A stretch of DNA of 64,000 bases from Nocardioides carbamazepini (GTDB taxonomy: Bacteria > Actinomycetota > Actinomycetes > Propionibacteriales > Nocardioidaceae): NCBI RefSeq assembly GCF_024614185.1, contig NZ_JAHTLF010000025.1, positions 186,001-250,000 on the forward strand. Reading direction: 5' to 3'. Shown piece after piece: positions 56,968 to 64,000 of this stretch (positions are counted from its first letter, which is position 1; each line of letters starts with the position of its first letter). The translations under genes and the position numbers were made by a program. The notes beneath the pieces are model-generated. The model ran no database searches. It was not told the origin of the DNA and saw only the letters and a program-made list of their open reading frames with translations.

Positions 56968-57106
56968 CCCGTCGCAGACGGAACCGAAAGACACGCCGAC
57001 CCGGCGCAAACAAAGCTCTGAAATGCACCGACCCGGCGCAGATTGAACCCAGAAAGTTCAATCTGCGCCGGGTCGGCGTGATCTGAGCGTCAGTCTGCGC
57101 CGGGTC
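56966..57106. repeat. 32-bp GACCCGGCGCAGA units in both orientations
   Basis: Units start GACCCGTCGC (56966), GACCCGGCGC (56998) and GACCCGGCGC (57030), exactly 32 bases apart. Then come two inverted units whose ends (57074 and 57106) are again 32 bases apart. The central pair GCGCAGATTGAAC/TTCAATCTGCGC forms a perfect stem of more than 18 bases. It lies between the convergent ygfZ and cysN stops, starting inside the ygfZ stop codon. It is not a CRISPR array: the halves are inverted and there are only 3+2 units. Confidence 0.85.
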
Positions 57107-57111
57107 GGGGC

Positions 57112-58371
57112 TCAGCCGTTGATCATGCCGGCGCCGACGGTGACGCCGGTCGCCTCGTCGATCAGGACGAACGAGCCCGTGGTGCGGTTCTTGGAGTACG
57201 GGTCGCACAGCAGCGGCACCGTGGTGCGCAGGGTGACCCGGCCGATCTCGTTGACGCCGAGCTCGCCGGCGCCCTGGTCGCGGTGCAGCGTGTTGACGTC
57301 GAGGCGGTACTGGACGTCCTTGACCAGTGCTCGGCCCGTGCGGGTCGTGTGCTTGATCGCCAGCTTCTGCCGTGGCTGCAGCGGAGTGGTGGTCATCCAG
57401 CAGATCATCGCGTCGATGTCCTGGCTGGGTGTCGGGGCGTTCTTGACCCGGGCGATCATGTCGCCGCGCGAGACGTCGACGTCGTCCTCGAGGTGGACCG
57501 TCACGCTCATCGGCGGGAAGGCCTCGGGGACCTCCTGGTCGAAGAGGTCGATCTTCGCGATCCTCGACGTCATCCCCGACGGCAGGACGACGACCTCGTC
57601 GCCCGGCTTGAGGACGCCGCCGGCGATCTGGCCGGCGTAGCCGCGGTAGTCGTGGAACTCGTCCGACTTCGGCCGGATGACGTACTGCACCGGGAAGCGG
57701 GCGTCGATCAGGTCGCGGTCGGAGGCGACGTGGACGTGCTCGAGGTGGTGCATGAGCGTGGGACCGGAGTACCACGGCATGTTCTCGGAGCGGGTCACGA
57801 CGTTGTCGCCCTGCAGCGCCGAGATCGGGATGACCTCGAGGTCGGGGACGTTGAGCTTGGTCGCGAACTGGGTGAACTCGCGGTAGATGTTCTCGTAGAT
57901 CGACTGGTCGAAGTCGACGAGGTCCATCTTGTTGACCGCGAGCACCAGGTGCGGGACCCGGAGCAGCGAGAGGATCACCGCGTGCCGGCGGGACTGCTCG
58001 GTGAGTCCCTGGCGGGCATCGACGAGCACCAGGCCGAGGTCGGCGGTGGAGGCGCCGGTGACCATGTTGCGCGTGTACTGCACGTGCCCGGGGGTGTCCG
58101 CGATGATGAACTTGCGGTTGGGCGTCGCGAAGTAGCGGTAGGCCACGTCGATGGTGATGCCCTGCTCGCGCTCGGAGCGCAGGCCGTCGGTCAGCAGCGC
58201 GAGGTCGGTGTAGTCGTAGCCCTTGGCCGAGCTGGTGGCCTCGACCGCCTCGAGCTGGTCCTCGAAGATCGCCTTCGAGTCGAGCAGGAGGCGCCCGATG
58301 AGGGTGGACTTGCCGTCGTCGACCGAGCCGGCCGTGGCGAAGCGCAGGAGGTCCATGTTGGTAGCGGACAT
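57112..58371 (-). CDS. cysN: Sulfate adenylyltransferase subunit 1 (GTPase)
   Basis: 419 residues, EF-Tu-like GTPase: GSVDDGKSTLIGRLLLDSKA (Walker A), EREQGITIDVAYR, ADTPGHVQYTRNM, NKMDLVDF. It couples GTP hydrolysis to APS synthesis from sulfate and ATP by CysD. It ends after the beta-barrel domains, so the C-terminal APS kinase found in fused CysNC proteins is absent. The start ATG overlaps the cysD stop by one base. Confidence 0.95.
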   Translation of the reverse strand: MSATNMDLLRFATAGSVDDGKSTLIGRLLLDSKAIFEDQLEAVEATSSAKGYDYTDLALLTDGLRSEREQGITIDVAYRYFATPNRKFIIADTPGHVQYTRNMVTGASTADLGLVLVDARQGLTEQSRRHAVILSLLRVPHLVLAVNKMDLVDFDQSIYENIYREFTQFATKLNVPDLEVIPISALQGDNVVTRSENMPWYSGPTLMHHLEHVHVASDRDLIDARFPVQYVIRPKSDEFHDYRGYAGQIAGGVLKPGDEVVVLPSGMTSRIAKIDLFDQEVPEAFPPMSVTVHLEDDVDVSRGDMIARVKNAPTPSQDIDAMICWMTTTPLQPRQKLAIKHTTRTGRALVKDVQYRLDVNTLHRDQGAGELGVNEIGRVTLRTTVPLLCDPYSKNRTTGSFVLIDEATGVTVGAGMING

Positions 58372-59285
58372 CAGAAGTAGCCCTCCTTCTTGCGGTCCTC
58401 CATGGCGGCCTCGGAGAACCGGTCGTCACCGCGGGTCGCGCCACGCTCGGTGACCCGGGCGACCGCGACCTCCTCGATGATCTCGGGGATCGTGCTGGCG
58501 GTGGACTCCACGCAGCCGGTCAGGGTCAGGTCACCGACGGTGCGGAACCGCACGGTGCGCTCCTCGGCGACCTCGCCGTCGCGGAGCGGGTTGTGCTCGC
58601 TCTCGCTCAGCAGCATGCCGTCGCGCAGGAACACGCGGCGCTGGTGCGAGAAGTAGATGCTGGGGATCTCGATGCCCTCGCGGCCGATGTAGTCCCAGAT
58701 GTCCAGCTCGGTCCAGTTGGAGATCGGGAAGATCCGCATGTGCTCGCCCTCGTGCAGGCGGCCGTTGTAGAGGCTCCACAGCTCGGGACGCTGGTTCTTC
58801 GGGTCCCACTGACCGAACTCGTCGCGGTGGGAGTAGACGCGCTCCTTGGCGCGGGCCTTCTCCTCGTCACGCCGGCCGCCGCCGAAGGCGGCGGTGAAGC
58901 CGTTCTCCTCGATGGCGTTGAGCAGGGTGCCGATCTGGTGCCGGTTGCGGGAGGTCTTGCCGTCATCGATGACGATCCCGTCGGCGAGGGCCTGCTCGAC
59001 GCTCGCGACGATCAGCTTCACGCCGAGGCGGTCCACCCAGTTGTCCCGGGTCGCGAGGACCTCGGGGAAGTCGTAGCCGGTGTCGACCTGGAGCACCGGG
59101 AACGGGATCTTCGCCGGGTAGAACGCCTTCTCCGCAAGGCGCATCATCACGATGGAGTCCTTGCCGCCGGAGAACATCAGGACCGGCTTCTCGAACTCGG
59201 CCGCGACCTCGCGGAAGATGTGGATCGACTCTGCCTCCAGCTGGTCCAGCTGGCTGAGGCGGTAGTCGCTGTGCGTCTGAGTCAT
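58371..59285 (-). CDS. cysD: Sulfate adenylyltransferase subunit 2
   Basis: 304 residues, PP-loop ATP pyrophosphatase: LMFSGGKDSIVMMRLAEKAF, DTGYDFPEVLATRDNWV, GFTAAFGGGRRDEEKARAKER, and the usual end TERGATRGDDRFSEAAMEDRKKEGYF. With CysN it activates sulfate to APS, for cysteine synthesis and possibly for PAPS used by the sulfotransferase at 21.8 kb. No reductase (cysH) gene is in the window. 201 bases separate it from a divergent glycosyltransferase gene; no leader peptide was found there. Confidence 0.95.
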   Translation of the reverse strand: MTQTHSDYRLSQLDQLEAESIHIFREVAAEFEKPVLMFSGGKDSIVMMRLAEKAFYPAKIPFPVLQVDTGYDFPEVLATRDNWVDRLGVKLIVASVEQALADGIVIDDGKTSRNRHQIGTLLNAIEENGFTAAFGGGRRDEEKARAKERVYSHRDEFGQWDPKNQRPELWSLYNGRLHEGEHMRIFPISNWTELDIWDYIGREGIEIPSIYFSHQRRVFLRDGMLLSESEHNPLRDGEVAEERTVRFRTVGDLTLTGCVESTASTIPEIIEEVAVARVTERGATRGDDRFSEAAMEDRKKEGYF

Positions 59286-59486
59286 GCCTGGGCGACCCGT
59301 CCTTTCGGTGGTTCCTCTGCCTTCAGGGCCCGCTCATCGTGCCATGCCGCACCTGCCCCGGCGGCATCCGAGGACGTTGCGTAGACAAATCGACGAGTTT
59401 GGCGTCGCCGGCAGCGGCTCGGGTACGGCGAAGCGGCTGCGGGCACGGTCCGGCGCTCACTACGATCCGCGCGTGGGGATCCGCGC

Positions 59487-60572
59487 GTGAGGGTGGTCAT
59501 CGACGTGCTCGGCGCGCCCGCCGACTCCGGTGGCATGCGCCTGTACGCCGAGCAGCTGCTGCGTGCCTGGGCGCAGGTCGCACCCGACGACCACCTCGTC
59601 GTCGTCGGCGCCCCCTGGGTCGTCGAGGTCCTCGCCGGCCATCCGTCGGCGAGCGTGCACGTCGTACCCGAGGGCTTCGCGGCGCGGGCCCTCGGCCAGT
59701 GGGTCCGGGCCGGCGTGGTCGCGCGCCGGTCCGGCGCCGACGCGCTCCTGTCGGTGAGCCCCCTCGTGAGCCCGTTCGCGGGACCACGGCCGCAGGTCTG
59801 CATCGCGCACGACTGGCGACACGTCCGGCACCCGGAGGAGTTCCCCCGGCACCAGCGGCTCTACCGCCGGCTCTGGGCGTGGTCGGCCACGCACGCGACG
59901 CGGTCGATCCAGATCTCCGCCAAGACCGACGCCGAGACCGCGCGGATCGCACCCCGGGCCCGGCGGGTGACGGTGGAGAACGGTCAGGACCATCCGCGGA
60001 CCTGGCCGCCGGTGGATCCGGAGCCCGGCGCGGACCCGTTCGTCGTGACCTACGGACACCATGCCAACAAGCGCCCCGACCTCGTCATCCGCGCGCTGCG
60101 CGTCGCCCACGAGCGACTCGGGCAGCGACCCCGCCTGGTCGTGCTGGGAGCCGGAGGCGGGCTGCGTGAGCGGCTGCGCCGGACCGCGGTGGCGCAAGGG
60201 GTGGGCGCCGCGGTCGACTTCCCCGGGTACGTCGCGACGTCGGTCTACCAGGAGCTCATCCAGCGTGCCGGGCTCGTGGTCCTCGCGTCCTCCGACGAGG
60301 GCTTCGGGCTCCCCGTCGCCGAGGCGCGCTACTTCGGGATCCCGGTCCTCTCCACCGACGACAGCGGCCTGGCCGCGATCCACGGGGATCGCGTCGTCAC
60401 CGCGGCCGCGACCCCCGGCGGCCTCGGGACGGCGATGGCCGAGCTCCTCAGCGAGCCCGGTCGCCGGCGCCCGCCCGCCACGGTCGCCACCTGGGCCGAC
60501 ACGGCGCGTGGCATCCGCGACGTCCTGGCGGAGGCGGCCGCGCAGTACGTGCCCGCTGGACAGCGGCGGTGA
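59487..60572 (+). CDS. Glycosyltransferase family 4
   Basis: 361 residues, GT-B fold, GTG start. N-terminus RVVIDVLGAPADSGGMRLYAEQLL. Donor domain VTYGHHANKRPDLVIRALRVA, FPGYVATSVYQELIQRAGLVVLAS and SDEGFGLPVAEARYFGIPVL (EX7E-type, here EGFGLPVAE). Typical of mannosyl/rhamnosyltransferases. Being near ugd it may belong to another glycan pathway. Substrate unknown. Confidence 0.83.
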   Translation: MRVVIDVLGAPADSGGMRLYAEQLLRAWAQVAPDDHLVVVGAPWVVEVLAGHPSASVHVVPEGFAARALGQWVRAGVVARRSGADALLSVSPLVSPFAGPRPQVCIAHDWRHVRHPEEFPRHQRLYRRLWAWSATHATRSIQISAKTDAETARIAPRARRVTVENGQDHPRTWPPVDPEPGADPFVVTYGHHANKRPDLVIRALRVAHERLGQRPRLVVLGAGGGLRERLRRTAVAQGVGAAVDFPGYVATSVYQELIQRAGLVVLASSDEGFGLPVAEARYFGIPVLSTDDSGLAAIHGDRVVTAAATPGGLGTAMAELLSEPGRRRPPATVATWADTARGIRDVLAEAAAQYVPAGQRR

Positions 60573-60578
60573 GCCGCC

Positions 60579-60584
60579 TACGCT
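60579..60584 (+). promoter_or_regulatory. -10 box of the DUF4143 gene
   Basis: TACGCT ends seven bases before the GTG at 60592; leaderless spacing, just behind the glycosyltransferase stop. Confidence 0.45.
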
Positions 60585-60591
60585 GCACGTC

Positions 60592-61365
60592 GTGTCCGCC
60601 GACTTCGTCGCCCGCCTGGGCTCCCGGGCCCCGGCGCCCGAGGAGATCCGGTCGGCCTGGGAGCTGGACGACTACCTGGCCCGGCTCGACCGGCCCGGTG
60701 CCGCCGACGAGCTGGCCGCCGTCACGCGTCGTGCCCGTCGCCTGCGGCGGCTCGACCCGGACCGGCTGCACGCCGTCCTCGTGGCGCTGGCGGACCCTCC
60801 GGCCGCGGAGCTCAACAAGGCGCGCATCGCGGCGGCTGCCGAGCTTCCCGTCACCACGCTGGCGCCGTACGTCGACGTGCTGGTCCACCTCGACGTCCTC
60901 CGTCTGCTTCCCGGGTGCCGGGCGGCGGTCGCCAAGCGTGCCATCGGACGTCCCGCGGCCGTGTTCGCCGATCCGTCGCTCGCCCGGCACCTGACCGGTG
61001 CCACGAGCGCGGACCTGGCGGAGCTCGGCGGCCGACGCCTACTCGCCGCGCTCCTGCGCGGCGCCGTGGCGGCCGAGCTCCTGCGCCAGCGCGGGACGAG
61101 CGTGGTGGAGCATCGGGTCAGCCACCTGCGCGAGCGCAACGGGCTCGAGGTCGATCTCGTCATCGAGCTCCCCGACGACAGTCTCTTCGGGATCGAGGTG
61201 CGCACCGCGGCGAGCCTGCGGCCCCATCAGTTCACCGCCCTGCATGCGCTGGCGCGGCGCGCCGGTGGCCGGTTCCGGGGCGGGGTGGTGCTCAACACGG
61301 CCTCACGCGGTCACCGGTACGGCGCCCGGATGTGGAGCCTGCCGATCGCCACGATCTGGGAGTGA
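60592..61365 (+). CDS. Orphan DUF4143 domain protein lacking its ATPase half
   Basis: 257 residues. It matches the C-terminal half of AAA/DUF4143 proteins: a helical part with LNKARIAAAAELPVTTLAPYVDVLVHLDVLRLLPG (winged-helix-like) and a nuclease-like core with GTSVVEHRVSHLRERNGLEVDLVIELPDDSLFGIEVRTAASL, an ExD-ExK-like arrangement with Arg in place of Lys. The usual N-terminal P-loop ATPase of about 200 residues is missing, and no such gene lies upstream. Either a stand-alone form or a remnant. GTG start. Confidence 0.7.
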   Translation: MSADFVARLGSRAPAPEEIRSAWELDDYLARLDRPGAADELAAVTRRARRLRRLDPDRLHAVLVALADPPAAELNKARIAAAAELPVTTLAPYVDVLVHLDVLRLLPGCRAAVAKRAIGRPAAVFADPSLARHLTGATSADLAELGGRRLLAALLRGAVAAELLRQRGTSVVEHRVSHLRERNGLEVDLVIELPDDSLFGIEVRTAASLRPHQFTALHALARRAGGRFRGGVVLNTASRGHRYGARMWSLPIATIWE

Positions 61366-61453
61366 GCCCCTCCGGCATCTCGCCGCCTGCCCGTCACCGC
61401 GCGGCCATGCCCGCTCCGGACGCCGTTCAGGGTCCGGCCGCAGCCTCGGAGGC

Positions 61454-62620
61454 ATGAAGATCACCGTGGTGGGCGCCGGCTACGTCGGCCTGTCCAACGG
61501 GGTGCTGCTCGCGCAGCACAACGACGTCTGGATCCTCGACGTCGATCCGGCCCGGGTCGACGCCGTCAACACGCGGCGCTCGCCGATCGTGGACCCCGAG
61601 CTCGAGCAGCACCTGCGCCGCCCCGAGCTCTCGCTGCGGGCCACCCGCGACGCGAAGGCTGCCTACGCCGATGCGACGTACGTCGTCGTCGCGACCCCGA
61701 CGAACTACGACCCCGAGACCGACCGCTTCGACACCTCGACCGTCGAGCGGGTCACGAAGGCGGCGCTGGCCGCGAACCCGGCCGTGACGGTCGTCATCAA
61801 GTCGACCGTGCCGGTCGGCTACACGAACACGCTCCGCGCCGCGCATCCGGGCGCGTCGATCCTGTTCAGCCCCGAGTTCCTCCGCGAGGGGCGTGCCCTC
61901 CACGACAACCTGCACCCGTCGCGGATCGTGGTCGGCTCGGACACCGAGCCCGGCCGGCTGTTCGCCAAGCTGCTGCTCCAGGGTGCGGTCGCGGTCGACG
62001 TGCCGGTGCTGTTCACCGGCTCGACCGAGGCCGAGGCGATCAAGCTCTTCGCCAACACCTACCTCGCGCTGCGGGTGGCGTACTTCAACGAGCTGGACAC
62101 CTACGCCGCCACCCACCGTCTCGACACCCGCCAGATCATCGAGGGCGTGGGCCTCGACCCGCGCATCGGCGGGCACTACAACAACCCGTCGTTCGGGTAC
62201 GGCGGCTACTGCCTCCCGAAGGACACCCGGCAGCTGCAGGCCAACTATCGGGAGGTCCCGCAGAACCTGATCAGCGCCATCGTCGACGCCAACACCACCC
62301 GCAAGGACTTCATCGCCGACGACGTGCTGCGTCGCGATCCGAAGGTGGTCGGCATCTATCGGCTCACCATGAAGGCCGGCTCGGACAACTTCCGCGAGTC
62401 GGCCGTCCAGGGCGTGATGAAGCGGATCAAGGCCAAAGGCGTGAAGGTCGTCGTCTTCGAGCCCGAGCTGGACCAGAAGCGGTTCTTCAACTCGCGGGTG
62501 ATCAAGGACCTCGACGCCTTCAAGGAGAAGGCGGACGTGATCATCGCCAACCGGCGCGTCGACGCCCTCGACGACGTGGCGGACAAGGTCTACACCCGCG
62601 ACGTCTACGGACGCGACTGA
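61454..62620 (+). CDS. ugd: UDP-glucose 6-dehydrogenase
   Basis: 388 residues, the length of enterobacterial Ugd. MKITVVGAGYVGLSNGVLLA (NAD loop), VIKSTVPVGYT, FSPEFLREGRALHDNLHPSR, catalytic Cys in GYGGYCLPKDTRQL, and IYRLTMKAGSDNFR. It oxidises UDP-glucose twice to UDP-glucuronate, giving an acidic sugar for capsule or other glycans. CGGAGG precedes the ATG. It resembles the Gram-negative type more than usual actinobacterial TuaD-type enzymes. Confidence 0.93.
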   Translation: MKITVVGAGYVGLSNGVLLAQHNDVWILDVDPARVDAVNTRRSPIVDPELEQHLRRPELSLRATRDAKAAYADATYVVVATPTNYDPETDRFDTSTVERVTKAALAANPAVTVVIKSTVPVGYTNTLRAAHPGASILFSPEFLREGRALHDNLHPSRIVVGSDTEPGRLFAKLLLQGAVAVDVPVLFTGSTEAEAIKLFANTYLALRVAYFNELDTYAATHRLDTRQIIEGVGLDPRIGGHYNNPSFGYGGYCLPKDTRQLQANYREVPQNLISAIVDANTTRKDFIADDVLRRDPKVVGIYRLTMKAGSDNFRESAVQGVMKRIKAKGVKVVVFEPELDQKRFFNSRVIKDLDAFKEKADVIIANRRVDALDDVADKVYTRDVYGRD

Positions 62621-62738
62621 CGAGGACCGACGGGTCCGCCCGGTGGCCCGAACGGACTACCCGGGCTTACCCCGTTCAGGGGAAGGATCCGGTGGGGACG
62701 TGCGGGTACCGTGGTCAGCAGTACGGAGGGGGAGTGCC

Positions 62739-62876
62739 ATGGACATGCTGATCGGAGTCGTCGGCGCGATGTGGGTCGCGGCTGCCGCGGTGTTCACCGT
62801 CGGGGTCGGCCGCGCCGCTGCCGACGACTCGCCGTTCCGGGTCGAGGACGCCCAGGAGTTCCGCCCCGTCGGCTGA
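62739..62876 (+). CDS. Small membrane protein, 45 residues
   Basis: MDMLIGVVGAMWVAAAAVFTVGVGRAAAD gives one membrane segment or a cleavable signal; the tail is acidic (DDSPFRVEDAQEFRPVG). GGAGGGGGAG precedes the ATG, a strong ribosome site, which supports translation. No family recognised. It lies between ugd and the convergent TauE gene. Confidence 0.6.
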   Translation: MDMLIGVVGAMWVAAAAVFTVGVGRAAADDSPFRVEDAQEFRPVG

Positions 62877-62903
62877 TCTCCCAGGTCCAGGCTCCGTCCG
62901 GTC

Positions 62904-63905
62904 TCAGGTCCGGGCGCGCTTGCGCTCCCGACTGCCGAAGGACTCGATCTCGGCGACCGTGGGCGCCCCGAACATCGGCAGTCCGTGCTGCTTGCGCAGC
63001 AGGCCCCACACGAAGGGCACCAGCACCAGCATCGCGACGCCGATCGCGGCGACGAGCATCGCCTCCAGCGTCTCGTGGCCCTCGCCGAAGGGGTGCAGTC
63101 CGGCCTTGAACAACAAGGCCACGCCCGACATCGTCAGCACGATCACGATGCCCCGGCGGATGAACGACTGCGGCACCCGCGGCGCGAGCCGGGCGCCGAG
63201 CAGGGTGCCGGGCACCGAGCCCACGATCAGCGGGATCACCAGGTCCCACTCGAGGCCGTGGATGGCGATATTGGCCAGCGCCGCGCTGAGCACCAGCGGC
63301 ACCGCCTGCACCAGATCGGTGCCCACCAGCCGGACCGCGGACAGGCCGGGGTAGAGCATCAGCAGCGCGATCATGATGACCGAGCCCGAGCCGACGCTGG
63401 TCACGCCGACGAGCAGGCCACCGAGCATGCCGACCAGCAGGGTCGGGACCGGTCGGATGCGGGGGTTGTCGTCGGGCAGCGCGCCGCCGCGTCGTACCCG
63501 CTTGAGGTTGATGTAGAGCCGCAGGGCGTAGGTCGACGCCGCGAACAGCAGCGCGGTGCCGATGCAGAGCTTGAGGGTGTCCTCGAGGTGCGCGGGGTCG
63601 TCGGTGAGCGCCTTGACGAGATAGGGCCCGACGAACGCCATCGGGACCGACCCGAGGATCAGCCAGCCCGCGAGCCGCAGGTTGGGTGACCCCTCCCGGG
63701 CGTGGGTGAGTGCGCCACCGGTCTTGTAGACCGCCGCGGCGGTCAGGTCGGCGGTCACGATCGACGCGGTGTGGCCGACGCCGAGAAAGATCAGCGCCGG
63801 CGTCATCAGCGCGCCGCCGCCCATGCCGGTCAGGCCGACGACGATGCCGACGAGGAAGCCGGCGACCGCGATGGAGAGCGCGGTCAGGGTGAGGAGGTCG
63901 CCCAC
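62904..63905 (-). CDS. TauE/SafE-family sulfite/organosulfonate exporter
   Basis: 333 residues, eight or so membrane segments in two related halves. GIVVGLTGMGGGALMTPALIFLGV and GLLVGVTSVGSGSVIMIALLMLYPG are the paired Gly-rich signatures of the family. It probably exports sulfite or sulfonates, fitting the sulfur genes cysDN 4 kb away. GTG start overlapping the upstream stop by one base (TAGTG), so it shares an operon with the gene cut at the edge. Confidence 0.87.
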   Translation of the reverse strand: MGDLLTLTALSIAVAGFLVGIVVGLTGMGGGALMTPALIFLGVGHTASIVTADLTAAAVYKTGGALTHAREGSPNLRLAGWLILGSVPMAFVGPYLVKALTDDPAHLEDTLKLCIGTALLFAASTYALRLYINLKRVRRGGALPDDNPRIRPVPTLLVGMLGGLLVGVTSVGSGSVIMIALLMLYPGLSAVRLVGTDLVQAVPLVLSAALANIAIHGLEWDLVIPLIVGSVPGTLLGARLAPRVPQSFIRRGIVIVLTMSGVALLFKAGLHPFGEGHETLEAMLVAAIGVAMLVLVPFVWGLLRKQHGLPMFGAPTVAEIESFGSRERKRART

Positions 63906-64000
63906 TACTCGTCGCCTGTCTGTGTGGTCGAGGGCAGCGCCAGCCGGAGCAGCACCGCCCGGAGCAGGACGTCGATCTGGTCGGCCGACACCTCGGCCGC
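63905..64000 (-). CDS. 3' end of an unidentified gene upstream of tauE (cut by window edge)
   Basis: An open frame runs from the edge to a TAG at 63905-63907. The visible end reads EVSADQIDVLLRAVLLRL, then ALPSTTQTGDE. A leucine-rich helix and a polar tail are visible; the family is not recognisable from 30 codons. It is coupled to tauE by a 1-base overlap. Confidence 0.55.
   Translation of the reverse strand, partial: AAEVSADQIDVLLRAVLLRLALPSTTQTGDE

Noticed and set aside
56966..57106. Possible small CRISPR array (32-base periodicity)
   Set aside because: Units are not separated by unique spacers, the second half is inverted, there are only 3+2 units, and no cas gene is present. It is an inverted-repeat 3' element.
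59473..59490. GTG at 59473 as start of the glycosyltransferase, suggested by a TACGAT box six bases upstream
   Set aside because: That frame stops after five codons; the in-frame start is the GTG at 59487. The -10 box may still serve the gene with a short leader.
1..64000. tRNA, rRNA, insertion sequences, phage integrases or transposases
   Set aside because: None was seen on either strand; no cloverleaf with a CCA-type end, no transposase or integrase motifs among the translated frames.

Overview
The window is very GC-rich DNA with tightly packed genes, many GTG starts, stop/start overlaps and TANNNT -10 boxes 6-8 bases before start codons. Together with GlnR, DUF1416, DUF4395 and a mycobacterial-type microcompartment locus this points to an actinobacterium. 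Nocardioides or a close relative is my best guess, made from gene content and not from a search.

Layout. 1-1500: the start of an unidentified gene, then glnR and a MoaD-like gene. 1.5-28.8 kb: a large surface-polysaccharide locus with a polymerase/ligase-type membrane protein, a flippase, an initiating sugar phosphotransferase, a Wzc-like tyrosine kinase, a DUF4012 envelope protein, five glycosyltransferases, GDP-mannose 4,6-dehydratase, a GDP-mannose 3,5-epimerase-like enzyme, FkbM and other methyltransferases, a kinase-methyltransferase fusion, hexapeptide acyltransferases, a sulfotransferase and an ACP/acyl-activating enzyme/ketoreductase cassette. 28.9-34.9 kb: a NicO-type metal exporter with a His-rich loop, a small membrane protein and a 1493-residue secreted LamG/metallophosphoesterase protein. 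35.1-36.5 kb: a cysteine-type leader peptide, a two-domain sulfurtransferase and DUF1416.

36.6-51.4 kb: a bacterial microcompartment locus whose gene order matches the RMM/aminoacetone-1-amino-2-propanol locus of Mycobacterium and Rhodococcus: GntR, SDR, amino-alcohol kinase, BMC-T, BMC-H, BMC-P, a BMC-associated protein, BMC-T, CoA-acylating aldehyde dehydrogenase and a class III aminotransferase-fold phospholyase. An APC permease, a LuxR regulator and a second operon (DUF3311, SSS symporter, M20 hydrolase, SDR) lie beside it. Copies of a GGTC-N-GACC palindrome lie in front of gntR, the BMC operon/permease and the symporter operon, so these are probably one regulon.

51.6-57 kb: housekeeping genes (thioredoxin, DUF4395, dtd, DsrE, nitrobindin-like, Fur, a cytidylyltransferase, YgfZ). 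57-64 kb: cysDN, a glycosyltransferase, an orphan DUF4143 protein, UDP-glucose dehydrogenase, a TauE/SafE exporter and one gene cut by the edge.

Three unrelated intergenic repeat families lie directly behind stop codons: 64-bp palindromes (three copies), arrays of 22-bp units in both orientations (two copies) and 32-bp units in both orientations (one copy). They look like terminator or RNA-structure elements. No tRNA, rRNA, insertion sequence, prophage or CRISPR array was found.
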